Shown: positions 35,944 through 44,361 of the stretch, one piece after another | How positions within the stretch are numbered: position 1 is the stretch's first letter | Layout: each line of letters begins with the position of its first letter | Assembly: GCA_934309475.1 (NCBI GenBank) | Contig: CAKRDK010000001.1 | Location: 124,001-188,000, forward strand | DNA length: 64,000 nucleotides | Reading direction: 5' to 3' | From: an uncultured Roseburia sp. | Lineage (GTDB): Bacteria > Bacillota > Clostridia > Lachnospirales > Lachnospiraceae | Position numbers and translations under genes: made by a program | The notes under the pieces: model-generated | The model's input: the letters and a program-made list of their open reading frames with translations, nothing else | Database searches by the model: none | Told to the model about the DNA's origin: nothing

Positions 35944-36303
35944 TTAATCAATCACACGTACGCCTTCGACGTAAATGTTCAGTTTGTCGATTTCCATTCC
36001 AGTAAACTCTTCTACTTTGTATTTTACTGTTTCGATTAAGTTATCGGAAACCGTACCGATGCTGACACCATAAGATACGATGACATGAAAATCAATTGTG
36101 ATTTTATTGTCTTCACCTACTACAACATTTATTCCATGTGTCAAATAATCTTTCTTTAATAATTTTACAAGACCATCCTTCATATTGACTGCAGCCATAC
36201 CTACAATACCGAAGCATTCTACTGCCACGGAACCTGCATATGTTGCAATTACTTCAGGGTCTATCATAACTTTACCCAAACGGGTCTCCATTTGTCCTTT
36301 CAT
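35944..36303 (-). CDS. Asp23/Gls24 family protein (YloU)
   Basis: 119 residues of the Asp23/Gls24 envelope-stress-associated family. Seen: GKVMIDPEVIATYAGSVAVECFGIVGM and the C-terminal VKYKVEEFTGMEIDKLNIYVEGVRV, the usual closing motif. No membrane segment. It precedes fakA exactly as yloU precedes yloV in B. subtilis, with rpmB divergent. A TATAAT -10 (36352-36357) lies about 50 nt upstream with a poor -35. Confidence 0.92.
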   Translation of the reverse strand: MKGQMETRLGKVMIDPEVIATYAGSVAVECFGIVGMAAVNMKDGLVKLLKKDYLTHGINVVVGEDNKITIDFHVIVSYGVSIGTVSDNLIETVKYKVEEFTGMEIDKLNIYVEGVRVID

Positions 36304-36351
36304 ACGTAGCCTCCATTTTAATTTTATTTATATTGACGCTAGTTTGTTCTT

Positions 36352-36380
36352 ATTATAACCGCTTTTTACAAAAATTCATA
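36352..36380 (-). promoter_or_regulatory. Possible promoter of the asp23-fakA-recG unit
   Basis: Minus strand TATAAT (36352-36357) with TATGAA (36375-36380) at 17 nt as a weak -35. Confidence 0.4.
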
Positions 36381-36419
36381 GTCTCAAATTACGAATTTTA
36401 TAATTTTTTTAAATTCTGC

Positions 36420-36448
36420 TTGCATTCTCTCCTATTATTTGATAGAAT
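36420..36448 (+). promoter_or_regulatory. Promoter of rpmB
   Basis: TTGCAT (36420-36425), 17 nt, TAGAAT (36443-36448). The leader of about 55 nt ends in GCAAGGAGGTGC. Confidence 0.6.
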
Positions 36449-36507
36449 AATCATGTTGTGAGTCTATAACAGTAAGAGGCTTAGGAAAATGCAAGGAGGT
36501 GCAAGTC

Positions 36508-36693
36508 ATGGCAAAATGTGCAGTTTGTGGAAAGGGCGCTCATTTCGGAAATAATGTCAGCCATTCTCATAGAAAATCAAATAGAATGTGGAAATCAAAC
36601 ATCAAACGTGTTAGCTGCAAAGTTAACGGAACACCTAAGAAATTATATGTATGTGCTTCCTGTTTGAGATCCGGAAAAGTTGAAAGAGCTTAG
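36508..36693 (+). CDS. rpmB: 50S ribosomal protein L28
   Basis: 61 residues from ATG 36508, behind AAGGAGGTGCAAGTC. MAKCAVCGKGAHFGNNVSHS carries the first CxxC pair and VCASCLRSGKVER the second, so this is a zinc-binding (C+) L28. It is a single-gene unit with its own promoter and terminator, divergent from asp23 as in many Firmicutes. Confidence 0.97.
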   Translation: MAKCAVCGKGAHFGNNVSHSHRKSNRMWKSNIKRVSCKVNGTPKKLYVCASCLRSGKVERA

Positions 36694-36704
36694 ATTGAAC
36701 GTAG

Positions 36705-36733
36705 AAAGAGAATTGATTTTATCAATTCTCTTT
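36705..36733 (+). terminator. Terminator of rpmB
   Basis: AAAGAGAATTGAT, TTT, ATCAATTCTCTTT, then more Ts: a perfect 13-bp stem. Confidence 0.9.
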
Positions 36734-36798
36734 TTTTGTGTAATTAGAAAATTTGATTCCTATTACATAAAATACTTTTCGCGTATCGAACTGCTCTC

Positions 36799-36936
36799 TC
36801 AACAGCAGAAAATGTAATATCCTAAAATCAGGCAGACTGCAATAATCAAAAATCCCAAAAACTCATTCGACAGAATGAGCATGACAAGCATTCCCATTGC
36901 AAACCAAAACAGAGCAAATCCAATGATTCTTCTCAT
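36799..36936 (-). CDS. Small hydrophobic membrane peptide, 45 aa
   Basis: An open frame too short for most gene callers. It starts ATG at 36936 with GGAGTCAGA directly upstream, and stops TGA at 36799. The product begins MRRIIGFALFWFAMGMLVML and ends ILGYYIFCC: two hydrophobic segments (about 4-22 and 28-43) split by SNEF, with positive charge at the N-terminus (inside) and two terminal cysteines. It lies after gerW on the same strand, beyond a terminator-like hairpin whose T run precedes the ribosome site by a few nt. Coding potential is supported by the ribosome site, topology and codon use; function is unknown. A link to sporulation or envelope is inferred from position only. Confidence 0.65.
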   Translation of the reverse strand: MRRIIGFALFWFAMGMLVMLILSNEFLGFLIIAVCLILGYYIFCC

Positions 36937-36947
36937 TCTGACTCCAA

Positions 36948-36981
36948 TAAAAAAGACATATATCACTAATAATATATGTCT
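36948..36981 (-). terminator. Hairpin between gerW and the 45-aa peptide gene
   Basis: Minus strand AGACATATAT, TATTAGTG, ATATATGTCT, then TTTTTATT. A ten-bp AT-rich stem, 11 nt after the gerW stop and just ahead of the GGAG of the small gene. Confidence 0.65.
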
Positions 36982-36992
36982 CTCTCATGATT

Positions 36993-37427
36993 CTATGCTT
37001 CTTTATCCGATACAGATTCCGATAAAATATCGCTCATCTTATCTTCCGCTTCTTTTCTGGCGCCTTCATCGCCTGCCGTCACCGTATCCTCTCCCTTTTT
37101 GGAAGTGAAACGGTCTACAAATTCCGGCACCATATCCAAAATCTTTGTGACACCATCCTGATTCTTGATGTTTACAAGCTTTGTCGTACCGTTTTGGATG
37201 ACAAGAACGGCACTCGGCATAATCTTACCGCCCATACCGCCGGCTCCGTTATTCTTCTTATCCTGGCTGAATGCACCTGCCGCAACACCAAAGGATACAT
37301 CGACAAGCGGAAGAATAATGGTATCTCCAATGTGAATTGCATCTCCAACTACTGTTTTGGTTGTAATAAAGCTGTCCATCCCTTTAAAAAGTGATTCCAC
37401 CGTATTATGAAATGTGTTATCTCCCAT
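36993..37427 (-). CDS. gerW: GerW family sporulation protein (YtfJ)
   Basis: 144 residues. GerW/YtfJ proteins are spore proteins required for proper germination in B. subtilis. Seen: VESLFKGMDSFITTKTVVGDAI, TIILPLVDVSFGVAAGAF and GGMGGKIMPSAVLVIQ, the core motifs, followed by an acidic tail. RBS AGGAGG. Directly downstream of a DUF2953 (YtfI) gene, the same pair as ytfI-ytfJ in Bacillus. Confidence 0.93.
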   Translation of the reverse strand: MGDNTFHNTVESLFKGMDSFITTKTVVGDAIHIGDTIILPLVDVSFGVAAGAFSQDKKNNGAGGMGGKIMPSAVLVIQNGTTKLVNIKNQDGVTKILDMVPEFVDRFTSKKGEDTVTAGDEGARKEAEDKMSDILSESVSDKEA

Positions 37428-37446
37428 TTGAAAAACCTCCTGTTTC

Positions 37447-38328
37447 TTATCTGTTTTTAATTAATTTTCTTATATTTTCATCCTTCCACAACCGGATTAA
37501 GGAACGCAGAACATGTACCAGACGCATATGCCCAGTGCCATTGATTCTTCCCCTCACATACCATTTCTCTGCCTCAAAATCGGGTGTAATATGAACTCCC
37601 TTCTGGTATAGAAACGGCATCAGACAAAGAACGCCTAAAACCTGCCCTGTCAGAGCAGGGTCTCCTGCCGAAAACGTAAGTTCCGACTGTATCTTCCGGA
37701 CACGGAAGTGCTTAAGCAGATAAATCAATTCGCCTAACGCACTTTTTGCCGTTGCCTTATTTTCCTCTTGTGTCATCGTATGCCAAAGCTCTTTTCCTTT
37801 TTTCAAAAAAGAACCCGGCTTTTTTCTTTCGCTTTCCCGACCGGAAGTATCAGCCGATGCTTTTTGCTTTCGCGTCGAACCTTTGCGCCCCCGCTCTTCC
37901 TTCGAAGTCTCATCCACACGAGTTGGTTCTTCCAAAGTTTCTTTTGCTTTCTCACGTTCGTCCGCACGAACCGGCGTTTCATCCCTCTCTAAAGACTTAT
38001 CTTCCGAAAAATCTCCATCTCCCGAAAAGAAATCGTCTTCCGAAAAATCTTCGTCTTCCGGGAAGGAATCCTCCTCTCTTTTTTTCAGGCGAAATCCGAA
38101 GATGCGGATTTCCGTGGAAAGCTCGGATTTCTCGTAAGCAAAGCGGAAGGACAGTGCTGAAAATAACCAGTACACTTTTCCTTTTACCGATACATCTTCT
38201 TCGGATACCCCGCAGACGGAATATCCAACCGGGAAGAACAGCACCAGCAAAATCAGGAAAAGAAGGAGAGCTAACAGAATCAGAAGTATGATTCCTATCA
38301 CCTTTAAAACTGTAAGCAGGATTGTCAT
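37447..38328 (-). CDS. DUF2953 membrane protein (YtfI-like)
   Basis: 293 residues. One long hydrophobic segment at the N-terminus (residues 8-34, Leu-rich), a short beta-like region ending RIFGFRLKKR, a highly charged Glu/Asp/Lys/Arg-rich linker (about 83-175, with FSEDDFFSGDGDFSED repeats), and the conserved C-terminal DUF2953 part (ALGELIYLLKHFRVRKIQ, FSAGDPALTGQVLGVLC). Function unknown, but it is regularly next to gerW and presumably sporulation-related. Starts ATGA-overlapping the preceding 110-aa gene by 4 nt. Confidence 0.87.
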   Translation of the reverse strand: MTILLTVLKVIGIILLILLALLLFLILLVLFFPVGYSVCGVSEEDVSVKGKVYWLFSALSFRFAYEKSELSTEIRIFGFRLKKREEDSFPEDEDFSEDDFFSGDGDFSEDKSLERDETPVRADEREKAKETLEEPTRVDETSKEERGRKGSTRKQKASADTSGRESERKKPGSFLKKGKELWHTMTQEENKATAKSALGELIYLLKHFRVRKIQSELTFSAGDPALTGQVLGVLCLMPFLYQKGVHITPDFEAEKWYVRGRINGTGHMRLVHVLRSLIRLWKDENIRKLIKNR

Positions 38329-38657
38329 GCCATTTCCCGCTCTCTTCGTTTTTGTAAAAGATAGTCTGTAACGGCAAACGCCCCGGTATGGCGATACACC
38401 TCCGCTACAATGGTTCCTGCCAGTTCCACTGCCTCATCGTATCCTTTTGCAAGCCCTACAATGTAAAGCCCTTTCTTCGGATATCCTTTTTGCAACAGTT
38501 CATAAGATGGGATGATATCTAAAAGATTCTCCCGGTTCGACGGCAGGGTAATGACATAAATATTTATCTGACCTGCATTGTGGCGAATTTTCCATTTGAC
38601 TTTATTTGTCTTATGTATCATACTTTCTCCAACATACAATTTATCATACCAGATCAT
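38325..38657 (-). CDS. Conserved hypothetical protein, 110 aa (first gene of the gerW unit)
   Basis: No domain recognised with confidence. 110 residues from ATG 38657 (GAGG 7 nt upstream), or 98 from ATG 38621, which has a closer GGAG; either is possible. The middle reads IYVITLPSNRENLLDIIPSYELLQKGYPKKGLYIVGLAKGY over two stretches, a compact alpha/beta pattern, and it ends in a basic QKRREREMA. No membrane segment. Overlapping stop/start with the DUF2953 gene argues for joint translation and perhaps joint function in sporulation. Confidence 0.7.
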   Translation of the reverse strand: MIWYDKLYVGESMIHKTNKVKWKIRHNAGQINIYVITLPSNRENLLDIIPSYELLQKGYPKKGLYIVGLAKGYDEAVELAGTIVAEVYRHTGAFAVTDYLLQKRREREMA

Positions 38658-38693
38658 GCAAAATCCTCACGTCTTTTTCTCCTTTATAAGGCA

Positions 38694-38715
38694 AAAAGCA
38701 GCCAAAACTGCTTTT
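38694..38715 (-). terminator. Short terminator at the NUDIX gene end
   Basis: Minus strand AAAAGCAG, TTTTGG, CTGCTTTT, then TGCC. An eight-bp stem overlapping the NUDIX stop codon; moderate strength. Confidence 0.5.
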
Positions 38716-39166
38716 AAAAATACTTGTGACTGCCCCATAAATTGCTTTTCTTTAATTCCAGATATTCATTATAAGCTTTCTCTAAAATCTGCTTCTCATT
38801 CGCAAATTTCAAGAGATGATATGCCTCGTGAAACTTATAAAAACCGGAATCCACAAAATACTCTTCACGCTGTGGTTTGCTGTAATAACTGTCAGCCATC
38901 ATCAGATACCAGTGAACTTCCTTCTCCACCGTATCCTCCGGAACGGTAAAGGTATATTGGCTTTTTCCGACATATTTAATAATAGACGCCTGCGCACCGG
39001 TCTCTTCTAAGACTTCACGCAAAGCCGTATCCTTGTACTCTTCCCCTGGTTCCACGGTTCCCTTCGGAAGCACCCAGCCTTCGTACTTATTCTTATAGTT
39101 CTTATACAAAAGCAATATCTTTCCGCGGAATATTACCACACCACCACAGCTCGTTGCTTCTATCAT
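38714..39166 (-). CDS. NUDIX hydrolase
   Basis: 150 residues from ATG 39166 with AGGAGGTATTGCA upstream; in-frame codons to 39238 have no ribosome site and would include the promoter. The Nudix box GTVEPGEEYKDTALREVLEE (residues 41-60) is complete (GX5EX7REUXEEXGU). N-terminal ATSCGGVVIFRGKILLLY and YEGWVLPKG are typical of the Ap4A/(d)NTP-type clade, but the substrate cannot be fixed. It has its own promoter (39207-39235) just after the PBP gene. Confidence 0.9.
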   Translation of the reverse strand: MIEATSCGGVVIFRGKILLLYKNYKNKYEGWVLPKGTVEPGEEYKDTALREVLEETGAQASIIKYVGKSQYTFTVPEDTVEKEVHWYLMMADSYYSKPQREEYFVDSGFYKFHEAYHLLKFANEKQILEKAYNEYLELKKSNLWGSHKYF

Positions 39167-39206
39167 TGCAATACCTCCTGATGTGGTTCTATCAAAACTT
39201 AAATCA

Positions 39207-39235
39207 AGTATAATACTTTTTTCATTGGCGTGCAA
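39207..39235 (-). promoter_or_regulatory. Promoter of the NUDIX gene
   Basis: Minus strand TTGCAC (39230-39235), 17 nt, TATACT (39207-39212), 20 nt after the PBP stop codon. Confidence 0.65.
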
Positions 39236-39254
39236 CAAAATAAACGATGGTTTT

Positions 39255-40745
39255 TTAGTTTAACGCATTATAGGCGTCAAAAATCTTTTTGGCAGCAGGG
39301 ACCGCGTACTCGCTTCCCGCTCCGGAATCCTCTACAATCACTGCAATTGCAATGTCCTCTTTTCCATCAAAGCTGGCATAGCCGACAAACCAGGAATGTG
39401 TTCCATCCCCGCTTGACGATGTAAATTCCGCAGAACCTGTTTTTCCGGCTGCCGTGTAACTTTGCCCACTTAACTTTGTTCCGGTTCCCTCTGAGACAAC
39501 GCCCTTCATATATTCCTGCATAACGCTCGCATCATCCTCTGATAAAAGTGTTCCATAAACACTCGGAGAATATTCTTTCACAACAACACCTTTATCATTT
39601 TCTGTGTGATCTACAACATATGGGCGCATCAGCACACCATCGTTTGCGATTGCCGCCGTCACAAGTGCCATATGCATCGGTGTGACAAGCGTCTCACCCT
39701 GACCGATTGCTGTCTGCATGACAAGCGCATCCCCGGAATTGTCATCCAAAGAAAAACTGCTGATTGAGGACTCGTACGCTGTCGGAAGTGTCGTGTTAAA
39801 CAAAAGGCTGTCACATAATTTTGTAAACTTCGAAGCATCTAATCCCAGACCGATATTCGCATAAGAAGAGTTGCAGGAATGTTCAAACGATTGCAGCAGA
39901 TTCTCTGTGCCATGGCTCTTGTTATTATAGCAGTGAATGGTAGAACCCTCCGAAGTAAAGCTTCCGCTGCAGTCAAAACTATAATCCTCAATATTCGAAT
40001 TTTCATGCATATACTCTAACGTTGTAAAAATTTTAAACGTAGAGCCGGGCGGATATAAGCCCTGTGTGGTACGGTTTAAAAGTGCCGAGGAATCCGATGA
40101 AATCAAATCACTCCACTGCGCCGCAATCGTGTTCGGATCATAATCCGGCTTTGATACCATCGCTAAAATTTTCCCGGTGGACGGCTCTATTACGATAATT
40201 GCGCCGTCATAACTTCCAAGCGCATCATACGCCGTACTCTGGAGCGTGTAATTTAAAGTCGTGACAACATTGTCGCCCTGATTCTTTTTCCCCTGCAGTT
40301 CGTTTACAATCTGCTCTAGAAAAAATGTGTGGGAACGAAGCAGATTAAAGTTCATCTGGGATTCAATTCCCGCTTTTCCATTGACAGAATAACCCACCGC
40401 ATGTGCAAACATATTGCCATACGGATAATTTCTTGTCTCGTTTCCCTCGGAATCTGTTACAGTCTCCGCTAAAACTTTTCCATCTGCGGATAGAATATCT
40501 CCGCGTACAATTCTAGTTGAAAATGTATCCTGTCTGCTGTTGTACGGGCTGTTGATAAAATCCTCACTCTTAAAAAACTGGAAATACGCAAAATATGCCA
40601 TCAGGCCAACAAAAATCGCAAGAAAAGTGTACGTCACAACCGCAAACTCACGATTTTTATGTGAGGTCTTCCACTTCGGCATCGAATCCAGTGACTTTTG
40701 TTTTTTTCTTTTTGGATACTTTCCGCTCATTTTTTCCTTTGCCAT
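39255..40745 (-). CDS. Class B penicillin-binding protein (peptidoglycan D,D-transpeptidase)
   Basis: 496 residues. It cross-links peptidoglycan in the partner role to an FtsW/RodA polymerase. One N-terminal membrane segment (about 36-58) follows a basic stretch; the dimerisation region follows, then the transpeptidase domain with PGSTFKIFT (SxxK serine near 252), SCNSSYANIG (SxN) and AGKTGSAEF (KTG near 436). No PASTA domains, so it is PbpA-like rather than SpoVD-like. The chosen ATG 40745 lies 7 nt after GAAGGAG and gives an 89-nt overlap with the ftsW-type gene; later ATGs reduce but do not remove the overlap. Confidence 0.92.
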   Translation of the reverse strand: MAKEKMSGKYPKRKKQKSLDSMPKWKTSHKNREFAVVTYTFLAIFVGLMAYFAYFQFFKSEDFINSPYNSRQDTFSTRIVRGDILSADGKVLAETVTDSEGNETRNYPYGNMFAHAVGYSVNGKAGIESQMNFNLLRSHTFFLEQIVNELQGKKNQGDNVVTTLNYTLQSTAYDALGSYDGAIIVIEPSTGKILAMVSKPDYDPNTIAAQWSDLISSDSSALLNRTTQGLYPPGSTFKIFTTLEYMHENSNIEDYSFDCSGSFTSEGSTIHCYNNKSHGTENLLQSFEHSCNSSYANIGLGLDASKFTKLCDSLLFNTTLPTAYESSISSFSLDDNSGDALVMQTAIGQGETLVTPMHMALVTAAIANDGVLMRPYVVDHTENDKGVVVKEYSPSVYGTLLSEDDASVMQEYMKGVVSEGTGTKLSGQSYTAAGKTGSAEFTSSSGDGTHSWFVGYASFDGKEDIAIAVIVEDSGAGSEYAVPAAKKIFDAYNALN

Positions 40746-42057
40746 CTAATTCTCCTTCATTCTGTTTCAAGAGATACAATCCCTGAATAATTCCAAATAA
40801 AATCATCGTGCTGAGCATGGAGCTTCCACCGTAGCTTACCAGCGGAAGGGTCACTCCGGTAGACGGAATAAACTTTGTAACTCCACCGATCGTCAGAAAC
40901 ACCTGGAATCCATAAACGGTTCCGAGTCCTAATGCCACCAGTTTATAGAACTGATTTTTCATCTGCATTGCAATGTTAAAAAACATCAAAAAGCAGCTGA
41001 TGCAGACCATAATCAGACACAGTGCAAAAATTCCGCCAAGTTCCTCGGAAATTGCCGAGAACACAAAGTCCTGCTCCACAACCGGTATCTTATTCGGCAA
41101 GCCCTGATAGAGCCCCATTCCAAACCAGCCGCCCGTTCCAATTGCAAAAAGAGACTGGCAGATCTGGTATCCCTCATTGTCAATGACGCTCAACGGATTC
41201 CGCCATGCCACAACCCTGACGCGGACATGGTTAAATAATTTGTATGCCAAAACAGATGCAATCGCTCCGGCTCCGATTCCACCGAAGAAATAGAGGGGCT
41301 GTCTTGTCGCCACATATAACATAACAAGATATGCCACGAAAAAGATTAACGCACCGCCTAAATCTTTGGAAGCGACCAGAATCAAAACATGCATAGCCGC
41401 AACTATGGTTGTAATCACTATATTTTTAAATTCTGTCGATTTATTCAGCATTGCTGCCGTAAAGAACACAAACAAAATCTTGACAAATTCCGACGGTTGA
41501 ATCGAAATTCCCGCAATCGAAATGGAGATTTTCGCACCGTAGCTGGTCGAGCCTACAACCGCCACAAGAAGGAGCGCTAACATGCCGACTGCGGCATACA
41601 CCCACTCTAACTTATGGAAAAAATGAAGTTTTTTCATAAGAACCGGTATCAAAAGCGCTATCACCGCAGACGCTGCGCAGATAACGTACTGCTTCAATGC
41701 CTTGCTGTAGTCTAACCTTGTTAAGATAATAAAGCTGACCGACAAAAGCATGCACATATTATTAAGCAACAGGCGCGATGTATTCTTGTAAAAAATCCGG
41801 TAACAGATGATGATTGCAAGTAATAAGATAAGCTGCATCAGATAAAACCCTATCAGCTGCTTCTCTTTTGTGACAAGAAACATCACCAAAAATGCATCAA
41901 AATGAATCAGATACATCAAAACATTTTGTCTGTGATAGATTGCATCACGCTTTTTTTCGGTCAGTTTTTTTCGAAAAACCGCGAAACATTCATAAGCATA
42001 AAATGCAAACATAAATATCATCAGATATTTTGACAACTGGGTAATCAGATTTACCAT
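40657..42057 (-). CDS. FtsW/RodA/SpoVE family peptidoglycan polymerase
   Basis: 466 residues with about ten membrane segments. SEDS proteins polymerise lipid II with a partner class B PBP. Motifs: KDLGGALIFFVAYLVM (residues about 230-245), VEQDFVFSAISEELGG near 325-340, and the closing PLVSYGGSSMLSTMILFGIIQG near 410-431. The last 40 residues are Lys/Glu-rich and cytoplasmic, and are encoded by the DNA that also encodes the PBP N-terminus in another frame. The gene pairs with the PBP downstream. Which of elongation, division or sporulation it serves cannot be told. Confidence 0.93.
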   Translation of the reverse strand: MVNLITQLSKYLMIFMFAFYAYECFAVFRKKLTEKKRDAIYHRQNVLMYLIHFDAFLVMFLVTKEKQLIGFYLMQLILLLAIIICYRIFYKNTSRLLLNNMCMLLSVSFIILTRLDYSKALKQYVICAASAVIALLIPVLMKKLHFFHKLEWVYAAVGMLALLLVAVVGSTSYGAKISISIAGISIQPSEFVKILFVFFTAAMLNKSTEFKNIVITTIVAAMHVLILVASKDLGGALIFFVAYLVMLYVATRQPLYFFGGIGAGAIASVLAYKLFNHVRVRVVAWRNPLSVIDNEGYQICQSLFAIGTGGWFGMGLYQGLPNKIPVVEQDFVFSAISEELGGIFALCLIMVCISCFLMFFNIAMQMKNQFYKLVALGLGTVYGFQVFLTIGGVTKFIPSTGVTLPLVSYGGSSMLSTMILFGIIQGLYLLKQNEGELDGKGKNERKVSKKKKTKVTGFDAEVEDLT

Positions 42058-42060
42058 AAA

Positions 42061-44307
42061 TTATTCGACTCCTCTTTTAAAATGACCGTTCGTATATTCA
42101 CCTTTTAAGGCAGCAGATAAATCCATCTTCTTCTCAATCCAGGTATTCTCATAGTAATCAAACACCTTATTTATCTGCTTTTCCTCTTCCACCGTAAACA
42201 TCATACGGAATGTAGAAATTCCCGCTGAAACAAGTTCTTTTTTGTAACCGAACAAGACAAGCGGTGTGGAATTATATAACACATTATAGCACTCTTCGCA
42301 CTGATTCTTCACCGGGAAAAATTTTCCATAGCGATCCTTTAAATATGTTACCTGCGGCTTTTTATCACAGACACCGCTGTTTGCGTGTACGCACTGCGCA
42401 GACACCATAAGCGGAAGATATCCGTAAATGACCATCTCACTGTTCTTATTTTCACGCGCTGCAATCTCGTGACGGTTTAACTCAAACGGCATCGTATTTC
42501 TAAGATAAGGAACCTCTTCAAAGACTTTCTGCGCACGGTTATTGTACGTGTACATGCTCTGGTCAAGAATCAGCTTCTTATCGGAAAGATATTCCTCCTT
42601 TAAGAATGCAAGTTCGTCTAAGCTCTTTACCACGAAACCATCTAATGGAAGTGCCTTAAGTTCTTTTGCCAGTATTGCGTAAAACTGCGCCGTCTCGGTA
42701 CGAAAAACACCCGGGAGCACCAGATAGGCCTCTTTTCCGGCAGCCTGCACTTTTTTTACATCCTCCCGGAGTTCTGAAAGGAACGTATCCCTCTTATAAC
42801 AGCAACTGTCTAAGTATATGGCTGTGACATACTCTTTTGTAAGACATGCCGCAATCTGTCTCCGCTGTTCCACCGAAACCACAAGCCCAGCACCGGAAGA
42901 AACTCTCCTGCCTTTTTCTTTTGGCTTATCCTCTTCATCTTCTTTATGTATGTCTGTAGTTAATTTCTGTTGCTCACTTCGTCTATTTTCATCAACAAGC
43001 GTCTCTAGCAGCTGTTCTAACGCATCCCGGCGGAGCTGTTTTAATGCCTGCACCGGAAGGAAGCATCCCTCGTCCATCTGAACCTCCAAGGTTTCAAATT
43101 CAAACGGCGTTGTCCCGGTCTGTCGGATGACACTTTCCACTTTTTCTAAAAGAAGCGGCTGCTTCTGTGCTTCCTGCACCACCGCCCCCTCAAGCGTAAT
43201 GTGCTTGTCCTGTTTCCACACTTCAAGTATAGCAGGAAATTCTTTTTTTAATGTTAAGATTCCCTTTATTTTTTCTTTGTTCTCTGCCTCGATATAGGTT
43301 TCACGAACCTCTTTCTGCAAAAGTTCGTTTCCCTTCGCATGATTTGGCTTTTCGAACGTAATCATGTTCTTGCCGTTGTGCTGGAAATAATAGCCCTTCG
43401 TAAAACCACTTCTGTTTCCAAAATCGTAAAGTTTTTGCATGTCTGCCTTGCTGACCTGATATCCTTTTGCCCCTTCCGACAGATAGCGGTCCATATATTC
43501 ACGGTAAACAGATACCACGCCCGCCGCGTATTCTGCCTGCTTCATTCTCCCCTCAATTTTATAGGAAAAAACTCCGCTCGCGGCAAGCTGTGGCAAAAAT
43601 TCAATGGTGCATAAATCTTTCGGGCTTAAAATATAGGATTCCCCGGCACGCACCTTCTTTTTCTCGTCAAACACTTCATAGGAGAGACGGCACGGCTGCG
43701 CGCATCTTCCGCGGTTTCCGCTTCTTCCTCCGAGCATGCTGCTGAGAAGGCATTGTCCGGAATAACAGTAACAGAGTGCACCGTGCACAAAGCTCTCAAT
43801 CTCCACATCGACCTTATCGTAGATGTCACGGATATCGGCAAAACTTAACTCCCGCGCCGTCACAACCCGCGTTGCTCCCATATCCTTCATCAGCTTCGCA
43901 CCGTAGGCGTTCGTCACCGTCATCTGCGTGCTCGTATGAATCGGCAGATCCGGAAATTCACGATGAATCAGTCCGAATGCTCCCATATCCTGTACGATTA
44001 CCGCATCTAAGCCCTGTCTGTAATATGGCAGCAGATAGTCATATAATTCTTTTTCCAATTCTTTCTCTTTAAAAAGTGTATTTACGGTCAAAAAAATCTT
44101 TTTCCCATGCAGATGTGCATAGTCAATGGCTCGGCACAATTCTTCTTCTGCAAAATTGTTTGCATAGGCTCTTGCACCAAACAAACTTCCGCCAAGATAA
44201 ACAGCGTCCGCACCTGCCGCAATCACCGCACGGAAGGTCTCATAGGAGCCTGCCGGGGCTAACAATTCCAATTCTTTCAATTCCTGTTTTCCTTCTATTT
44301 TCTGCAT
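42061..44307 (-). CDS. Peptidase U32 family protein (RlhA-like, with DUF3656 region)
   Basis: 748 residues. U32 proteins include collagenase-like peptidases and, in E. coli, RlhA, which hydroxylates C2501 of 23S rRNA; the second role seems more likely for this broad clade. N-terminal ELLAPAGSYETFRAVIAAGADAVYLGG and the U32 signature ESFVHGALCYCYSGQCLLSS (residues about 173-192) with CAQPCRLSYE are complete, giving four conserved cysteines for a metal or Fe-S site. The C-terminal half (DUF3656-like) has a second cysteine set (CVHANSGVC, CEECYNVLY). It lies between zapA and ftsW. Confidence 0.9.
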   Translation of the reverse strand: MQKIEGKQELKELELLAPAGSYETFRAVIAAGADAVYLGGSLFGARAYANNFAEEELCRAIDYAHLHGKKIFLTVNTLFKEKELEKELYDYLLPYYRQGLDAVIVQDMGAFGLIHREFPDLPIHTSTQMTVTNAYGAKLMKDMGATRVVTARELSFADIRDIYDKVDVEIESFVHGALCYCYSGQCLLSSMLGGRSGNRGRCAQPCRLSYEVFDEKKKVRAGESYILSPKDLCTIEFLPQLAASGVFSYKIEGRMKQAEYAAGVVSVYREYMDRYLSEGAKGYQVSKADMQKLYDFGNRSGFTKGYYFQHNGKNMITFEKPNHAKGNELLQKEVRETYIEAENKEKIKGILTLKKEFPAILEVWKQDKHITLEGAVVQEAQKQPLLLEKVESVIRQTGTTPFEFETLEVQMDEGCFLPVQALKQLRRDALEQLLETLVDENRRSEQQKLTTDIHKEDEEDKPKEKGRRVSSGAGLVVSVEQRRQIAACLTKEYVTAIYLDSCCYKRDTFLSELREDVKKVQAAGKEAYLVLPGVFRTETAQFYAILAKELKALPLDGFVVKSLDELAFLKEEYLSDKKLILDQSMYTYNNRAQKVFEEVPYLRNTMPFELNRHEIAARENKNSEMVIYGYLPLMVSAQCVHANSGVCDKKPQVTYLKDRYGKFFPVKNQCEECYNVLYNSTPLVLFGYKKELVSAGISTFRMMFTVEEEKQINKVFDYYENTWIEKKMDLSAALKGEYTNGHFKRGVE

Positions 44308-44361
44308 GATGGCGTTGTGTCCTCACTTTCCTGTTTTCTGTCAAACGAAAAGGGAACGAAT

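Noticed and set aside
37746-38291. Plus-strand 181-aa and 84-aa ORFs (Ser/Lys-rich)
   Set aside because: Antisense to the charged linker of the DUF2953 protein; composition follows from the complementary strand.
43467-44309. Plus-strand ORFs opposite the U32 gene
   Set aside because: Antisense shadows; the minus frame has complete U32 signatures.
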